Shown here: one piece after another, positions 33,181 through 41,064 of the stretch
How positions within the stretch are numbered: the first letter of the stretch is position 1
Layout: each line of letters begins with the position of its first letter
Source: Kiritimatiellia bacterium
GTDB taxonomy: Bacteria; Verrucomicrobiota; Kiritimatiellia; UBA8416; JADHWI01
DNA: 57,792 bases
Assembly: GCA_030744755.1 (NCBI GenBank)
Contig: JASLPY010000027.1
Location: forward strand, 1-57,792
Direction of reading: 5' to 3'
Program-made: the position numbers and the translations under genes
The notes under the pieces: generated by a model
Told to the model about the DNA's origin: nothing
Seen by the model: only the letters and a program-made list of their open reading frames with translations
The model's database searches: none

Positions 33181-33270
33181 TGGAGTAATGGAGTTGTGGA
33201 GTATTGTCGGAAAGGGAACGTGGACTCTAATCTCTCAAGATCCAGCACTCCACTACTCCAACACTCCAGT
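33181..33270. repeat. TGGAGT-rich inverted repeat cluster
   Basis: TGGAGTAATGGAGTTGTGGAG (in part, from 33181) faces its near complement ACTCCACTACTCCAACACTCC (in part, from 33247). The remainder of the gap 33049-33495 shows no gene. Confidence 0.5.
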
Positions 33271-33426
33271 TTCGCAGGGGTAAAGACTAATTAACCCGCC
33301 CTGTAACAGCTTGGGACGCAGAATGTTGCGAGCAGAGGAAATAGCTCTATTGTTGAGGGACTTACACTGGCCCAGATTCAAGGTGTCAGGTTTCTGTGTT
33401 CAGTCGGGCCTCTTATTCCGTTTGTA

Positions 33427-33468
33427 GGACGGGCAACTTGCCCGTCCGGAACAGGTGAGGACACCTGT
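33427..33468 (-). terminator. Double hairpin downstream of the methyltransferase gene
   Basis: GGACGGGC-AACTT-GCCCGTCC (33427-33447) and ACAGGT-N6-ACCTGT (33451-33468) are perfect stems just after the minus-strand stop at 33496. No T run follows, so this is a REP-like or structural terminator at best. Confidence 0.4.
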
Positions 33469-33495
33469 CCTGGTGGGCCAACAGAGAGTTCTGCG

Positions 33496-34227
33496 TTACG
33501 ACGGCTTCCTGCCGATGACGACCTGGTTCACGAACAGCCAATTCAGGATCTTGAAACTCTCGATCAACCGGTCGCATTTGATTGAGGATGCGGGTGATAT
33601 TGGGACGTGAAGATACGGCATGAAGGATATTGGCGCCCACATGAATTTCCGGTACTCGATGAGCTCCAGCCCGGCATCACTGACGACACGGGTCAGGAGT
33701 CCCTTGTCCATCTCCTTCTCATGTTGATCGTCTTTGAGCAATCCGAGCTTCTGTGAGATATGGTCCCATGTCGGGACGGGACAGGTTGCCACGAAGAATC
33801 CTCCGGGTTTGAGAACTTCGTAGGCCTGTAGAACCGCATCCAGGGGAGTCTTCAGGTGCTCAAGCACGGCAAGAGCGGAGACAACGTCGAAACGCGTGGT
33901 GCTTAGCGCGCCCGGCAGCCGCATTGCATCACCATGAACGAGGGATATGTTCCCGGGGAGCCCATCCGCCAGGTCTATCAGCTCTTTGGAATACTCGACC
34001 CCTGTGAACTCGTTGCCTGGCAGAAGCTCGTTCATCTTGAGAACGGTTTTCCCTTCGGCCGCGCCAAGGTCGAGGATGCGCAACCCAGATGTGCTTGTCG
34101 AATACCTTTCCAGCGCATCAGCCACGAGGCCCGCTCGAACCGACAACCTAAACCTCAACTCCGGCTTGTTGTTACGGTCCGTCGAATAGCCCTGGTCCAG
34201 GATTCCCTTATGCTTTGGCTCTTTCAT
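33496..34227 (-). CDS. Class I SAM-dependent methyltransferase
   Basis: The 243-residue protein has the Rossmann-type SAM-binding core: motif I ILDLGAAEGKT (about 50-60), the acidic end of beta2 in FTGVEYSKELI, GDAMRLP, and ALAVLEHLKTP before the strand VLKPGGFFVATCPVP. It resembles UbiE/Coq5-type or glycan-linked small-molecule methyltransferases; the substrate cannot be assigned. No partner gene is close: it diverges from the LON-domain gene and is separated from the SUMF1 unit by about 570 bp of repeats. Confidence 0.82.
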   Translation of the reverse strand: MKEPKHKGILDQGYSTDRNNKPELRFRLSVRAGLVADALERYSTSTSGLRILDLGAAEGKTVLKMNELLPGNEFTGVEYSKELIDLADGLPGNISLVHGDAMRLPGALSTTRFDVVSALAVLEHLKTPLDAVLQAYEVLKPGGFFVATCPVPTWDHISQKLGLLKDDQHEKEMDKGLLTRVVSDAGLELIEYRKFMWAPISFMPYLHVPISPASSIKCDRLIESFKILNWLFVNQVVIGRKPS

Positions 34228-34596
34228 GTGTAAAGCGCCACGATGATGGTATCACTCTGCGTCGTCATCGACTACTGTCTGCTTCTCCCAGTTTTCACGT
34301 ATGTGTTTAATGAACCTCTCCCGCAAGAGGGGGTCTTTCAGGCGGGGCCGAGTGGGGACAGGCAAATCGTTGCAGATTCTCCCGGGAATGTCGATGGTTC
34401 GCTTTTCCCGGAGTATCCCCGGTTGTCTCCTTTAGTGTTTCACGTGTCCCGTTTTGAGTCATGGAGATTCGGGTTCCGGATTTCTCGGGACCTGTTTCAT
34501 TTGTGGAGATGATGGTTCGCAGTGGTGCGAATGGGCTCTGGTACGAAAGCTCAATCCCGGTACCCCGACAACCCTTTCAGACTGGAAGATAGGCTT

Positions 34597-34626
34597 TTGC
34601 AAGGGGATTGACTTATATGGTATAAT
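34597..34626 (+). promoter_or_regulatory. Sigma-70-type promoter of the LON-domain gene
   Basis: TTGCAA (34597-34602), an 18-bp spacer and a consensus TATAAT (34621-34626), about 52 nt before the ATG at 34679. The rest of the 34228-34678 gap shows no gene on either strand. Confidence 0.6.
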
Positions 34627-34678
34627 ACCTGCGTCATAGGGGGAAGCAGGGGGACAGATAAGAAAAAAGGTCAGAAGC

Positions 34679-35341
34679 ATGAGTACAGAACTCATAAGTG
34701 TAGATTTTAGCAGGGAGTTTCCGGTACTGCCCCTGACCGATGCCGTGCTGCTGCCGCAAGCTATCCTGCCGCTTCAGATTTACGAGGAACGGTATATCGA
34801 AATGGTGGAAGATGTGCTCGATTCGCTCGGGATGATAGCAATGGCCCTGTTTGATGGTCAGGTGGCGCCTGAAGAATACAGCCGCGGAACTCCCGCTCTG
34901 AAAAAATATGTCTGTATTGGACATGTGCGGCAATACGAACGCGTAAAAGACGGAAGATACGTGCTTCTCGTACAAGGCCTGTGCCGGGCCAGGATTGAAT
35001 CCGAAATCGCTCACGAGCCGTATCGGGAAATAAAGCTGAGACCAGTAGAAAGTGTGCCTGTTGAGGAAGACGTGCTCACCCCTTACCGTCACCGAATCGA
35101 GGAACTTCTGTCGCTACAGCTTATGGGGGAAGGCGAGAAAAGCCGTTCGGTACCGGTTGGCCGGGGGGCGGAGGTCTCGACTCCCATGATTGTGGACCTT
35201 GCAATTGCGGCAATGTGCACCGGACCAAGCCAGCAGTATAGAATGCTGGCGCAACGTGACGTGCGCGTTCGTGCAGAATGGTTGATCCACAGAATGGAAT
35301 CCCTCCTTGGAAGAAGTCCCGACGACAGCCGTAAGAACTAG
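34679..35341 (+). CDS. LON substrate-binding-domain protein
   Basis: The 220-residue protein is a free-standing N-terminal domain of Lon protease (LON_substr_bdg), without ATPase or protease domains. The typical beginning FPVLPLTDAVLLPQAILPLQIYEERYIEMVEDVL is present, followed by IGHVRQYERVKDGRYVLLVQGLCRARIE. Such proteins are common next to housekeeping genes and are thought to bind unfolded proteins; their role is not settled. It has its own promoter and no operon partner. Confidence 0.86.
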   Translation: MSTELISVDFSREFPVLPLTDAVLLPQAILPLQIYEERYIEMVEDVLDSLGMIAMALFDGQVAPEEYSRGTPALKKYVCIGHVRQYERVKDGRYVLLVQGLCRARIESEIAHEPYREIKLRPVESVPVEEDVLTPYRHRIEELLSLQLMGEGEKSRSVPVGRGAEVSTPMIVDLAIAAMCTGPSQQYRMLAQRDVRVRAEWLIHRMESLLGRSPDDSRKN

Positions 35342-35405
35342 TCTCCCGGCTTTCTCCTCAGCTTACCTGTCCTCGAGATGTTTTCCAACCTGCCTTCCGG
35401 TCAGA

Positions 35406-35490
35406 GTCATCCCGAGCTTGTCGAGGGATCTAATGCCTTGCCCGGCGTTCGGAGATCCTTCGACTTCGCTCCGCTTCGCTCAGGATGACG
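35406..35490. repeat. GTCATCCCGAGC/CAGGATGAC interspersed repeat pair
   Basis: GTCATCCCGAGCTTGTCGAGG (in part) faces GATCCTTCGACTTCGCT...CAGGATGAC, forming a large imperfect hairpin. Related sequence occurs at 38472 and 50929. The rest of the 35342-35713 gap shows no gene. Confidence 0.6.
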
Positions 35491-35713
35491 GTTTTCTCAT
35501 TTGATGCGAAGAGACCGCCCCCATTTTTCTGATGTACACGCTATGTATGTTCGGTTGACATTTTCTGTCCATTTATCGAAGGGGGATTGCTGAAGTCATG
35601 ACTTTGTAAAGGTCGCCTGCCCAGTAGCTTACAGAATGATCCATGTGCTGGCATGGTTAATGCCAATTGGCAGGTGAGTTGAGTAATCACTGGTGCCTTA
35701 GAGGAGTCATGCG

Positions 35714-37144
35714 ATGAGAGTCATGCTTATTGCCCCCGCGGATGGAAAATGGAGAAAAGTGGGCCGAAGAAGCTTCTTCAACGGCAGGACATTCCGGTTT
35801 TCACTGCTAAGTCTGTTGAGCGTAGCCGCAGAAACGCCCGCGGGTGTGGACGTGAGCGTTGTTGACGAGCAGATTGAAGATATTCCGTGGGATGCCGGCG
35901 TCGACCTTGTCGGTATCACCTGCATGACGGCACTTGCCCCCAGGGCATACGAAATAGCTGCACATTTCAGGCGACGGGGCATACCGGTCGTACTCGGTGG
36001 GGTACACGCAACTCTGTGTCCGGACGAAGCCGGACAGCATGCTGACGCGGTCGTGGTTGGGGATGCTGAAGGCATATGGCATCGTGTCGTCGCAGATGCC
36101 TGTGCCTCAGAATTGAAGAAAGAATACCGGAACCCGACCGCTCCCTCGTTAACCAATCTCAAGCCCGTTCCCCGGCATTTACTGAAAGGCGATCGCTATG
36201 CAACGGTTGCCGCTATCCAGGCTACCCGCGGGTGTCCACATACATGCAGTTTCTGTTCGGTTTCTGCATTTCACGGCGGCAGGCAGAGGCAGCGCCCCGT
36301 TGAGGATGTCGTGCGTGAAGCGGAAACGATCGGGTCGGACTTCTTCATCTTTGTTGATGATAACCTTACCGCCGACCGCGACTATGCACGCAGGCTCATG
36401 GAAGCAATGATCCCCGTGGGCAAGAAATGGATAACCCAGTCCACACTTGCTGTTGCAGATGATCCGGGTTTTGTACAACTTGCAGCTCGCGCGGGTTGTA
36501 TCGGCCTTTTCGTGGGCCTGGAAACGTTCAACGGCAGCAATCTCGAATCAGTGGACAAGACGTTTAACAAGGTGGAGGAATACAAGCGGGCCATCCGGTT
36601 GCTGCATGACAACGGCATAGGCGTTGAGGCGGGAATCGTGCTCGGTTTTGAGGGAGACAGGCCGGAGGTCTTCAGGCGCACGCTGAAGATGCTGGACGAC
36701 CTGCATATCGATGCTGTCCAGGTGTCCATACTCACGCCTATCCCCGGCACAGAAACCTATTCGTCTACGTGGCACAGGCTGCGCGATCATGACTGGTCAC
36801 ACTACGATTTCCATCGAGTTGTCTTTCAGCCGAAGCATATGACCATAGATCAGCTTCAGCAGGGGCATGACTGGATCACGCACGAGTTCTACAGGCCGTG
36901 GAGAATTGCCCGGCGTTTTGTCCGGCACGCATTGCGGCCCGGAGGTTCCGGGACCACAAAGTACCTGGCGGCGATCAACATGGCTTATTGGGGAAGAATC
37001 CGGACCTGGGGAATCAAGGGCAAAGATCCAGCCGCCGCGAAGAATGCCGGGGAGCACGTGAGAGGTCTTACTTCTCTTCGGAGACTGATCCCTCGCCGTG
37101 CGTGGCCCTGCGCACCTCTCCGGTCCCGGGGGCGGGCCGGGTGA
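35714..37144 (+). CDS. B12-binding-domain radical SAM protein
   Basis: The 476-residue enzyme combines an N-terminal cobalamin-binding-like Rossmann domain (1-135, GITCMTALAPRAYEIA, VVLGGVHATLCPDEA) with a radical SAM barrel. The [4Fe-4S] motif is CPHTCSFC, Cys174, Cys178 and Cys181. A DUF4070-like C-terminal region follows (YSSTWHRLRDHDWSHYDFHRVVF). Relatives act in hopanoid, lipid or natural-product modification; the substrate is unknown. It is not an anaerobic sulfatase maturase, lacking the SPASM cysteines. GGAG lies 8 nt before the ATG. Its last 77 nt overlap the convergent anti-sigma gene. Confidence 0.87.
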   Translation: MRVMLIAPADGKWRKVGRRSFFNGRTFRFSLLSLLSVAAETPAGVDVSVVDEQIEDIPWDAGVDLVGITCMTALAPRAYEIAAHFRRRGIPVVLGGVHATLCPDEAGQHADAVVVGDAEGIWHRVVADACASELKKEYRNPTAPSLTNLKPVPRHLLKGDRYATVAAIQATRGCPHTCSFCSVSAFHGGRQRQRPVEDVVREAETIGSDFFIFVDDNLTADRDYARRLMEAMIPVGKKWITQSTLAVADDPGFVQLAARAGCIGLFVGLETFNGSNLESVDKTFNKVEEYKRAIRLLHDNGIGVEAGIVLGFEGDRPEVFRRTLKMLDDLHIDAVQVSILTPIPGTETYSSTWHRLRDHDWSHYDFHRVVFQPKHMTIDQLQQGHDWITHEFYRPWRIARRFVRHALRPGGSGTTKYLAAINMAYWGRIRTWGIKGKDPAAAKNAGEHVRGLTSLRRLIPRRAWPCAPLRSRGRAG

Positions 37145-37661
37145 ACACCGGGACTTCTGAGCCGGGTTCGCGTTGTTCGGGTTTTCCGTTTGGATCACCG
37201 ATTATTATGGTGGGGCCCGGGGTGGGAGGGTCACGCCACAGGCGGGTTTTGTAGAGGACTATGAATGACACCAGGATAACGACCACGGCGACAACAACCG
37301 AAGCAATGATGTGATGAACGTAGATCCAGTCGAGTAACGGATGCTCGATGGCACGAACCATTCTTTCACGTCTCCTGTCAGAAAGGCTGGTCGATATGCC
37401 CGTTTCCTCGGCAGAGGTCTGGCCGAGAAGGGCCAGGGTTGCCTCTATTTCTCCCGCCGCTTTCTGGCATTCCCGGCATTTGCGCAGATGCTCGTGGACA
37501 AGATCGGACCGAGCGCCCCCGAGTTCCCGTGTCATGTAATCAAACAGGACCGCCTGGATCTCCTCGCACTTCATGCGCATTTCCCCGTTATTCCCATTGT
37601 GGGAATCAGCATGCCCATTGCCGCACCGTGCCTGTTTCTTCTTGTTGCCTTGCGGTTTCAT
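37068..37661 (-). CDS. Membrane anti-sigma factor with zinc-binding domain
   Basis: The 197-residue protein has a ZAS/zf-HC2-type anti-sigma domain with the motif HEHLRKCRECQ (His-x3-Cys-x2-Cys), then a single TM helix (about 117-138, IIASVVVAVVVILVSFIVLY) and a Pro-rich periplasmic tail. The ATG overlaps the sigma gene stop as ATGA, which implies translational coupling and supports this start; Met29 and Met31 are alternatives. It should hold the adjacent ECF sigma factor inactive until an envelope signal arrives. The tail overlaps the radical SAM gene on the other strand by 77 nt. Confidence 0.85.
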   Translation of the reverse strand: MKPQGNKKKQARCGNGHADSHNGNNGEMRMKCEEIQAVLFDYMTRELGGARSDLVHEHLRKCRECQKAAGEIEATLALLGQTSAEETGISTSLSDRRRERMVRAIEHPLLDWIYVHHIIASVVVAVVVILVSFIVLYKTRLWRDPPTPGPTIIIGDPNGKPEQREPGSEVPVFTRPAPGTGEVRRATHGEGSVSEEK

Positions 37662-38200
37662 ATCGCCTTGGCCTTCTTGAGCTCGGTTGCCATCTTCTTC
37701 ATTGCATGGTGAAGAATGTAGCCAACATTACTAACGGTCAAACCGGTTATTTCACTTATTTCCTTGTACGATTTCTCCTCGTACACTTTCAGAACAACAA
37801 GCTGCTGTTCTCTCAGCTTAAGAGTCTTCAAGGCCGCGACGGCGCCTTCCGCGGCTTCGCTTATCCTGAACCCTTTTCCGCGATTCGGCACGGCAAACTT
37901 GTCCTGCTCGTCTGCATGCCTTGTGTGAAGCAGTTTCCGGCGGGACTCTTTGCGCAGATAGTCTACGGCGCAGTTATGGGTTACGCGGTAAAGCCAGCTC
38001 GAGAGCTTGGGGGATGGAATCATGTCATCCTTCCAACTCTTGAATAGCCGGATGAACGCATTCTGAACTACATCCTGAGCCGCATTATCGTTGTGCAGAA
38101 TCCTACCCGCATACCTGAGCAAGGCAGCTTCGTATTCCGAAACAACGGTTTCAAACGCCGCGAGTCTCTGGGTCTGAGCTTGTTTCTGCTCCTTATTCAT
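37658..38200 (-). CDS. ECF-type RNA polymerase sigma factor
   Basis: The 180-residue sigma factor has region 2 (about 22-90, LLRYAGRILHNDNAAQDVVQNAFIRLFKSW) and region 4 (about 125-175, LKLREQQLVVLKVYEEKSYKEISEITGLTVSNVGYILHHAMKKM). It belongs to the ECF (sigma-70 group 4) class, paired with the downstream anti-sigma gene by a 4-nt overlap. A sigma-70-like promoter lies just upstream at 38255-38284; no separate ECF consensus was recognised. Its regulon is unknown. Confidence 0.92.
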   Translation of the reverse strand: MNKEQKQAQTQRLAAFETVVSEYEAALLRYAGRILHNDNAAQDVVQNAFIRLFKSWKDDMIPSPKLSSWLYRVTHNCAVDYLRKESRRKLLHTRHADEQDKFAVPNRGKGFRISEAAEGAVAALKTLKLREQQLVVLKVYEEKSYKEISEITGLTVSNVGYILHHAMKKMATELKKAKAI

Positions 38201-38254
38201 TCCCTGTTCGCAGTACGCCCTCCCTTCATAATGTGGACGATCCGGACGCGACGA

Positions 38255-38284
38255 TTATTAGCTTCCCGGTTTGCATTGTTTCAA
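38255..38284 (-). promoter_or_regulatory. Promoter of the sigma/anti-sigma operon
   Basis: On the minus strand TTGAAA (38279-38284), an 18-bp spacer and TAATAA (38255-38260) form a good sigma-70-type promoter about 55 nt before the sigma factor ATG. Confidence 0.5.
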
Positions 38285-38471
38285 TGAAAGGTCATGTGAT
38301 AAAGGCGGAAATCGTTCTTTTGCTGTTGAACTGATGAAAGTGTTCCATGCACAATCCGTGATGCGTCAGGAATGAAAGGGCCTGTTATCCAGATCGAGAG
38401 CGCGCCTTTGACGAGATGCTTCGGCAATCTCAGCATGACAGATTCCACGGGAACCTGATTGTGTCCAACGT

Positions 38472-38499
38472 GTCATTCCGAGCGAAGTCGAGGAATCTC
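38472..38499. repeat. Copy of the GTCATTCCGAGCGAAG-type repeat
   Basis: GTCATTCCGAGCGAAGTCGAGG (in part) belongs to the same dispersed family as 35406-35490 and 50929-51009. The rest of 38201-38516 shows no gene. Confidence 0.5.
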
Positions 38500-38516
38500 A
38501 GTTTGGGTGACACGCC

Positions 38517-39212
38517 GTGAAAGGGACTGGAACAGTGGTACAGGTCAGGCATTTAGTTTGGGATTGGAACGGCACGCTACTCGATGACGTTGCCGCCTGT
38601 GTCACAGCAATCAACTGCATGCTCGGCCGCCGGAACCTGGAACTGATAGGCAGGGACAGGTACCTCGATACCTTCAGGTTTCCCGTTCAAGGTTACTACC
38701 GGACGCTCGGATTCAACCTGGAAGAGGAAGACTGGGATCTCATGGCCCGCGAATTCCACGCCGATTATGATGGAGCAGCCAAGGCGGCGCAGCTCCGCCC
38801 GGATGCAATCGAGACGCTGGATCATATCAAGTCACTGGGAACACCAATGTCCGTGCTGTCCGCGTCAGAAACCGGTATCCTGATGAGAATGCTAGAAAGA
38901 ACGAAGATCGATAACTACTTCAAGAGTGTCCACGGCTTGTCGGATCTTTACGGGGAATCGAAATTGGCGCTGGGACGGGCAATGATGGCAGACCTGGCAG
39001 TCGATCCGGCAAGTGTCGTTCTCGTGGGAGACACTATCCACGACTATGAAGTTGCCTGCGAGTTGGGGTGTCGGTGTATACTTGTCACCGGTGGACATCA
39101 GTCAGAATCACGGCTGAGAACCTGCGATTGTGTGATGGTTGCTGCCCTGGGCGATCTGCCGGCATATATCGTCAACGGGAAAACCGGGACCGGAGGCAAC
39201 GGGTATGAGTAG
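38517..39212 (+). CDS. HAD-superfamily phosphatase (Gph-like)
   Basis: The 231-residue hydrolase has HAD motif I in the variant DWNGTLLDDV (Asp16, with Asn18 in place of the usual second Asp), a helical cap (about 25-90), motif II SVLSASETG, and motifs III/IV LVGDTIHDYEVACELG. The GTG at 38517 is the first start; a GTG 18 nt later (MVQVRHLVWDWNGT) is an alternative. DWNGT variants are common in this subgroup and are not by themselves evidence of inactivity. It overlaps the RACo-like gene by 8 nt, suggesting an operon; the phospho-substrate is unknown. Confidence 0.83.
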   Translation: MKGTGTVVQVRHLVWDWNGTLLDDVAACVTAINCMLGRRNLELIGRDRYLDTFRFPVQGYYRTLGFNLEEEDWDLMAREFHADYDGAAKAAQLRPDAIETLDHIKSLGTPMSVLSASETGILMRMLERTKIDNYFKSVHGLSDLYGESKLALGRAMMADLAVDPASVVLVGDTIHDYEVACELGCRCILVTGGHQSESRLRTCDCVMVAALGDLPAYIVNGKTGTGGNGYE

Positions 39213-41049
39213 AGAGATACGGGTTACATTCCAGCCGTCCGGCAGAAGCGTTTATGTTCTGCCGGGCACCATTCTCCTTGAGGCCGCCGCGCGGGCAGGC
39301 TTCGTGATAGAGACGCCTTGTGGCGGAAGTGGAACCTGCGGAAAATGCCTTATCAGAATTGTGTCGGGTGAATGTACCGATTGCACGGACGCGGAAGGAT
39401 GCCTTTCCTCCGAACAGGCCGCCGATGGATACCGTCTTGCGTGCCAGTGCAGAATTCAGGATACCCTTATTGTTGAGATTCCGGAGTCATCTCTTTTCCA
39501 GGCCGTCCAGAAGATTCTTTCCTCTGATACGGGTGATAAACTGGAAGTTGATCCAGCCGTTAAGAAACGCTTTGTCGAGATCCCGGAGCCGGCACATGGC
39601 GACAGCCATTCCGATGCGGAACTCCTGGTCAAAGCACTGAACCGGGGAACCCCGACAGTTACCACTCTTCAGCAGCTCCCGGAGACACTGCGGGAGGCGG
39701 ACTTCAGGGCCACGGCTACCCTTTGCGGTGACCGGATCATCCGCGTACAGGCCGGTGATACTTCCGCCGCCAGTTACGGAATAGCTTTTGATATTGGAAC
39801 GACAACAATCGTGGGAACCATTGTTGATCTGGTAACCGGAACGGACCTGGCCGTGGCGAGCATGATGAATCCGCAAACATCGTTCGGCGACGATGTACTC
39901 TCGAGGATCAAGAAATGCCGCGAAGAGTCCGGAGGACTGGAAGTTCTGCACACCACAGTAGTAGAAGCAGTCAACAAAGTGGCCGGCGATGCCGCACGCC
40001 AGGCCGGGATCGATGCATCAGATATCTACATGGCCGTGTTTGCGGGAAACACGACTATGCAGCAGATCCTCTGTAGAATTGATCCCCGGGCACTCGGTGA
40101 GCTGCCTTTTCTTCCCGCGTTCAGGGACATGGTTAATCTGAAAGCCACCGACATCGGCCTGTCAATCTACCCGGATGCGGAAGTAGTCGTGTTTCCACAG
40201 ATAGGTGGCTTTGTTGGAGGGGATACAGTTGCCGGAATCATTGCAACACGGCTTGACCAGCAATCCGAACCTTCACTCCTGGTGGACGTGGGCACGAACG
40301 GTGAGATAGTCCTCTCACATGGCGGGAGGTTGACGGCCACATCCGTGGCTGCCGGACCTGCTTTTGAGGGGGCCAGGATCATCAACGGCATGCGGGCCAT
40401 GCAAGGCGCTATAGAGAAGGTTGTCTTCAACAGTGACGTGGAGTTCAACGTTATCGGCAACATGAAGCCCTCGGGAATATGCGGGACAGGTCTCATAGAT
40501 GTTACGGCCGCGATGCTTCGAGCCGGAGTGCTGGATTCAACAGGAAGGATTCTCGGCCAGGAAGAAATCCCTCCGGAAGTGCCCGAAAGGATTCGAAACA
40601 GGATCATTGCCGATAACGGCCAGTTTAACTTTGTGCTCGCCGACGGCGAAGCCAGTGCAACCGGAGACCGGTTGTCCCTGTACCAGAAAGACATTCGGGA
40701 ATTGCAGCTCGCGAACGGCGCGATCAGGGCCGGCATCAGTATCCTGCTGAACAGGGCGGGACTATCCGCCGACGACCTTGGATCAGTTTTGCTGGCCGGG
40801 GCTTTCGGGAACTTTATCAGACGGAGTAACGCGCGCCGTATAGGTATGCTGCCGCAGATTTCGCGAAGCAAAATCCGCTTCGTCGGCAACACGGCATCGT
40901 TCGGAGCCAAGATGGTGCTGCTGTCGAAGGAAGAATCCTCCTACGCGGCCCGCATCGTCGAGAAGACCGAACACCTTGACTTATCGACCAGCCCCGAGTT
41001 CCAGATGGAGTTCGGAGCGGCGATGCTGTTTCCGGAGGATGATGTCTAG
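39205..41049 (+). CDS. RACo-like reductive activator of corrinoid proteins
   Basis: The 614-residue protein joins an N-terminal [2Fe-2S] ferredoxin-like domain (Cys39, Cys45, Cys48 in CGGSGTCGKC and Cys80 or Cys82) to a long ASKHA ATPase-like region with the phosphate-1 motif AFDIGTTTIVGTIVD and the later VDVGTNGEIVL, GTGLIDVTAAML and LLAGAFGNFI. This domain order defines RACo, which uses ATP to reduce inactive Co(II) corrinoid to Co(I). The ATG at 39205 has GGAGG 8 nt upstream. Target corrinoid methyltransferases are not in the window, though the URO-D-family gene at 11073 could be linked. Confidence 0.88.
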   Translation: MSREIRVTFQPSGRSVYVLPGTILLEAAARAGFVIETPCGGSGTCGKCLIRIVSGECTDCTDAEGCLSSEQAADGYRLACQCRIQDTLIVEIPESSLFQAVQKILSSDTGDKLEVDPAVKKRFVEIPEPAHGDSHSDAELLVKALNRGTPTVTTLQQLPETLREADFRATATLCGDRIIRVQAGDTSAASYGIAFDIGTTTIVGTIVDLVTGTDLAVASMMNPQTSFGDDVLSRIKKCREESGGLEVLHTTVVEAVNKVAGDAARQAGIDASDIYMAVFAGNTTMQQILCRIDPRALGELPFLPAFRDMVNLKATDIGLSIYPDAEVVVFPQIGGFVGGDTVAGIIATRLDQQSEPSLLVDVGTNGEIVLSHGGRLTATSVAAGPAFEGARIINGMRAMQGAIEKVVFNSDVEFNVIGNMKPSGICGTGLIDVTAAMLRAGVLDSTGRILGQEEIPPEVPERIRNRIIADNGQFNFVLADGEASATGDRLSLYQKDIRELQLANGAIRAGISILLNRAGLSADDLGSVLLAGAFGNFIRRSNARRIGMLPQISRSKIRFVGNTASFGAKMVLLSKEESSYAARIVEKTEHLDLSTSPEFQMEFGAAMLFPEDDV

Positions 41050-41064
41050 GCGAGCAATCTCCCG

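Noticed and set aside
33763..33780. CCATGTCGGGAC inside the methyltransferase gene
   Set aside because: Within coding sequence, imperfect, no promoter arrangement.
35714..37144. Radical SAM protein as an anaerobic sulfatase maturase
   Set aside because: It has a cobalamin-binding N-terminus and no SPASM-type cysteine cluster, so the architecture does not match anSME.
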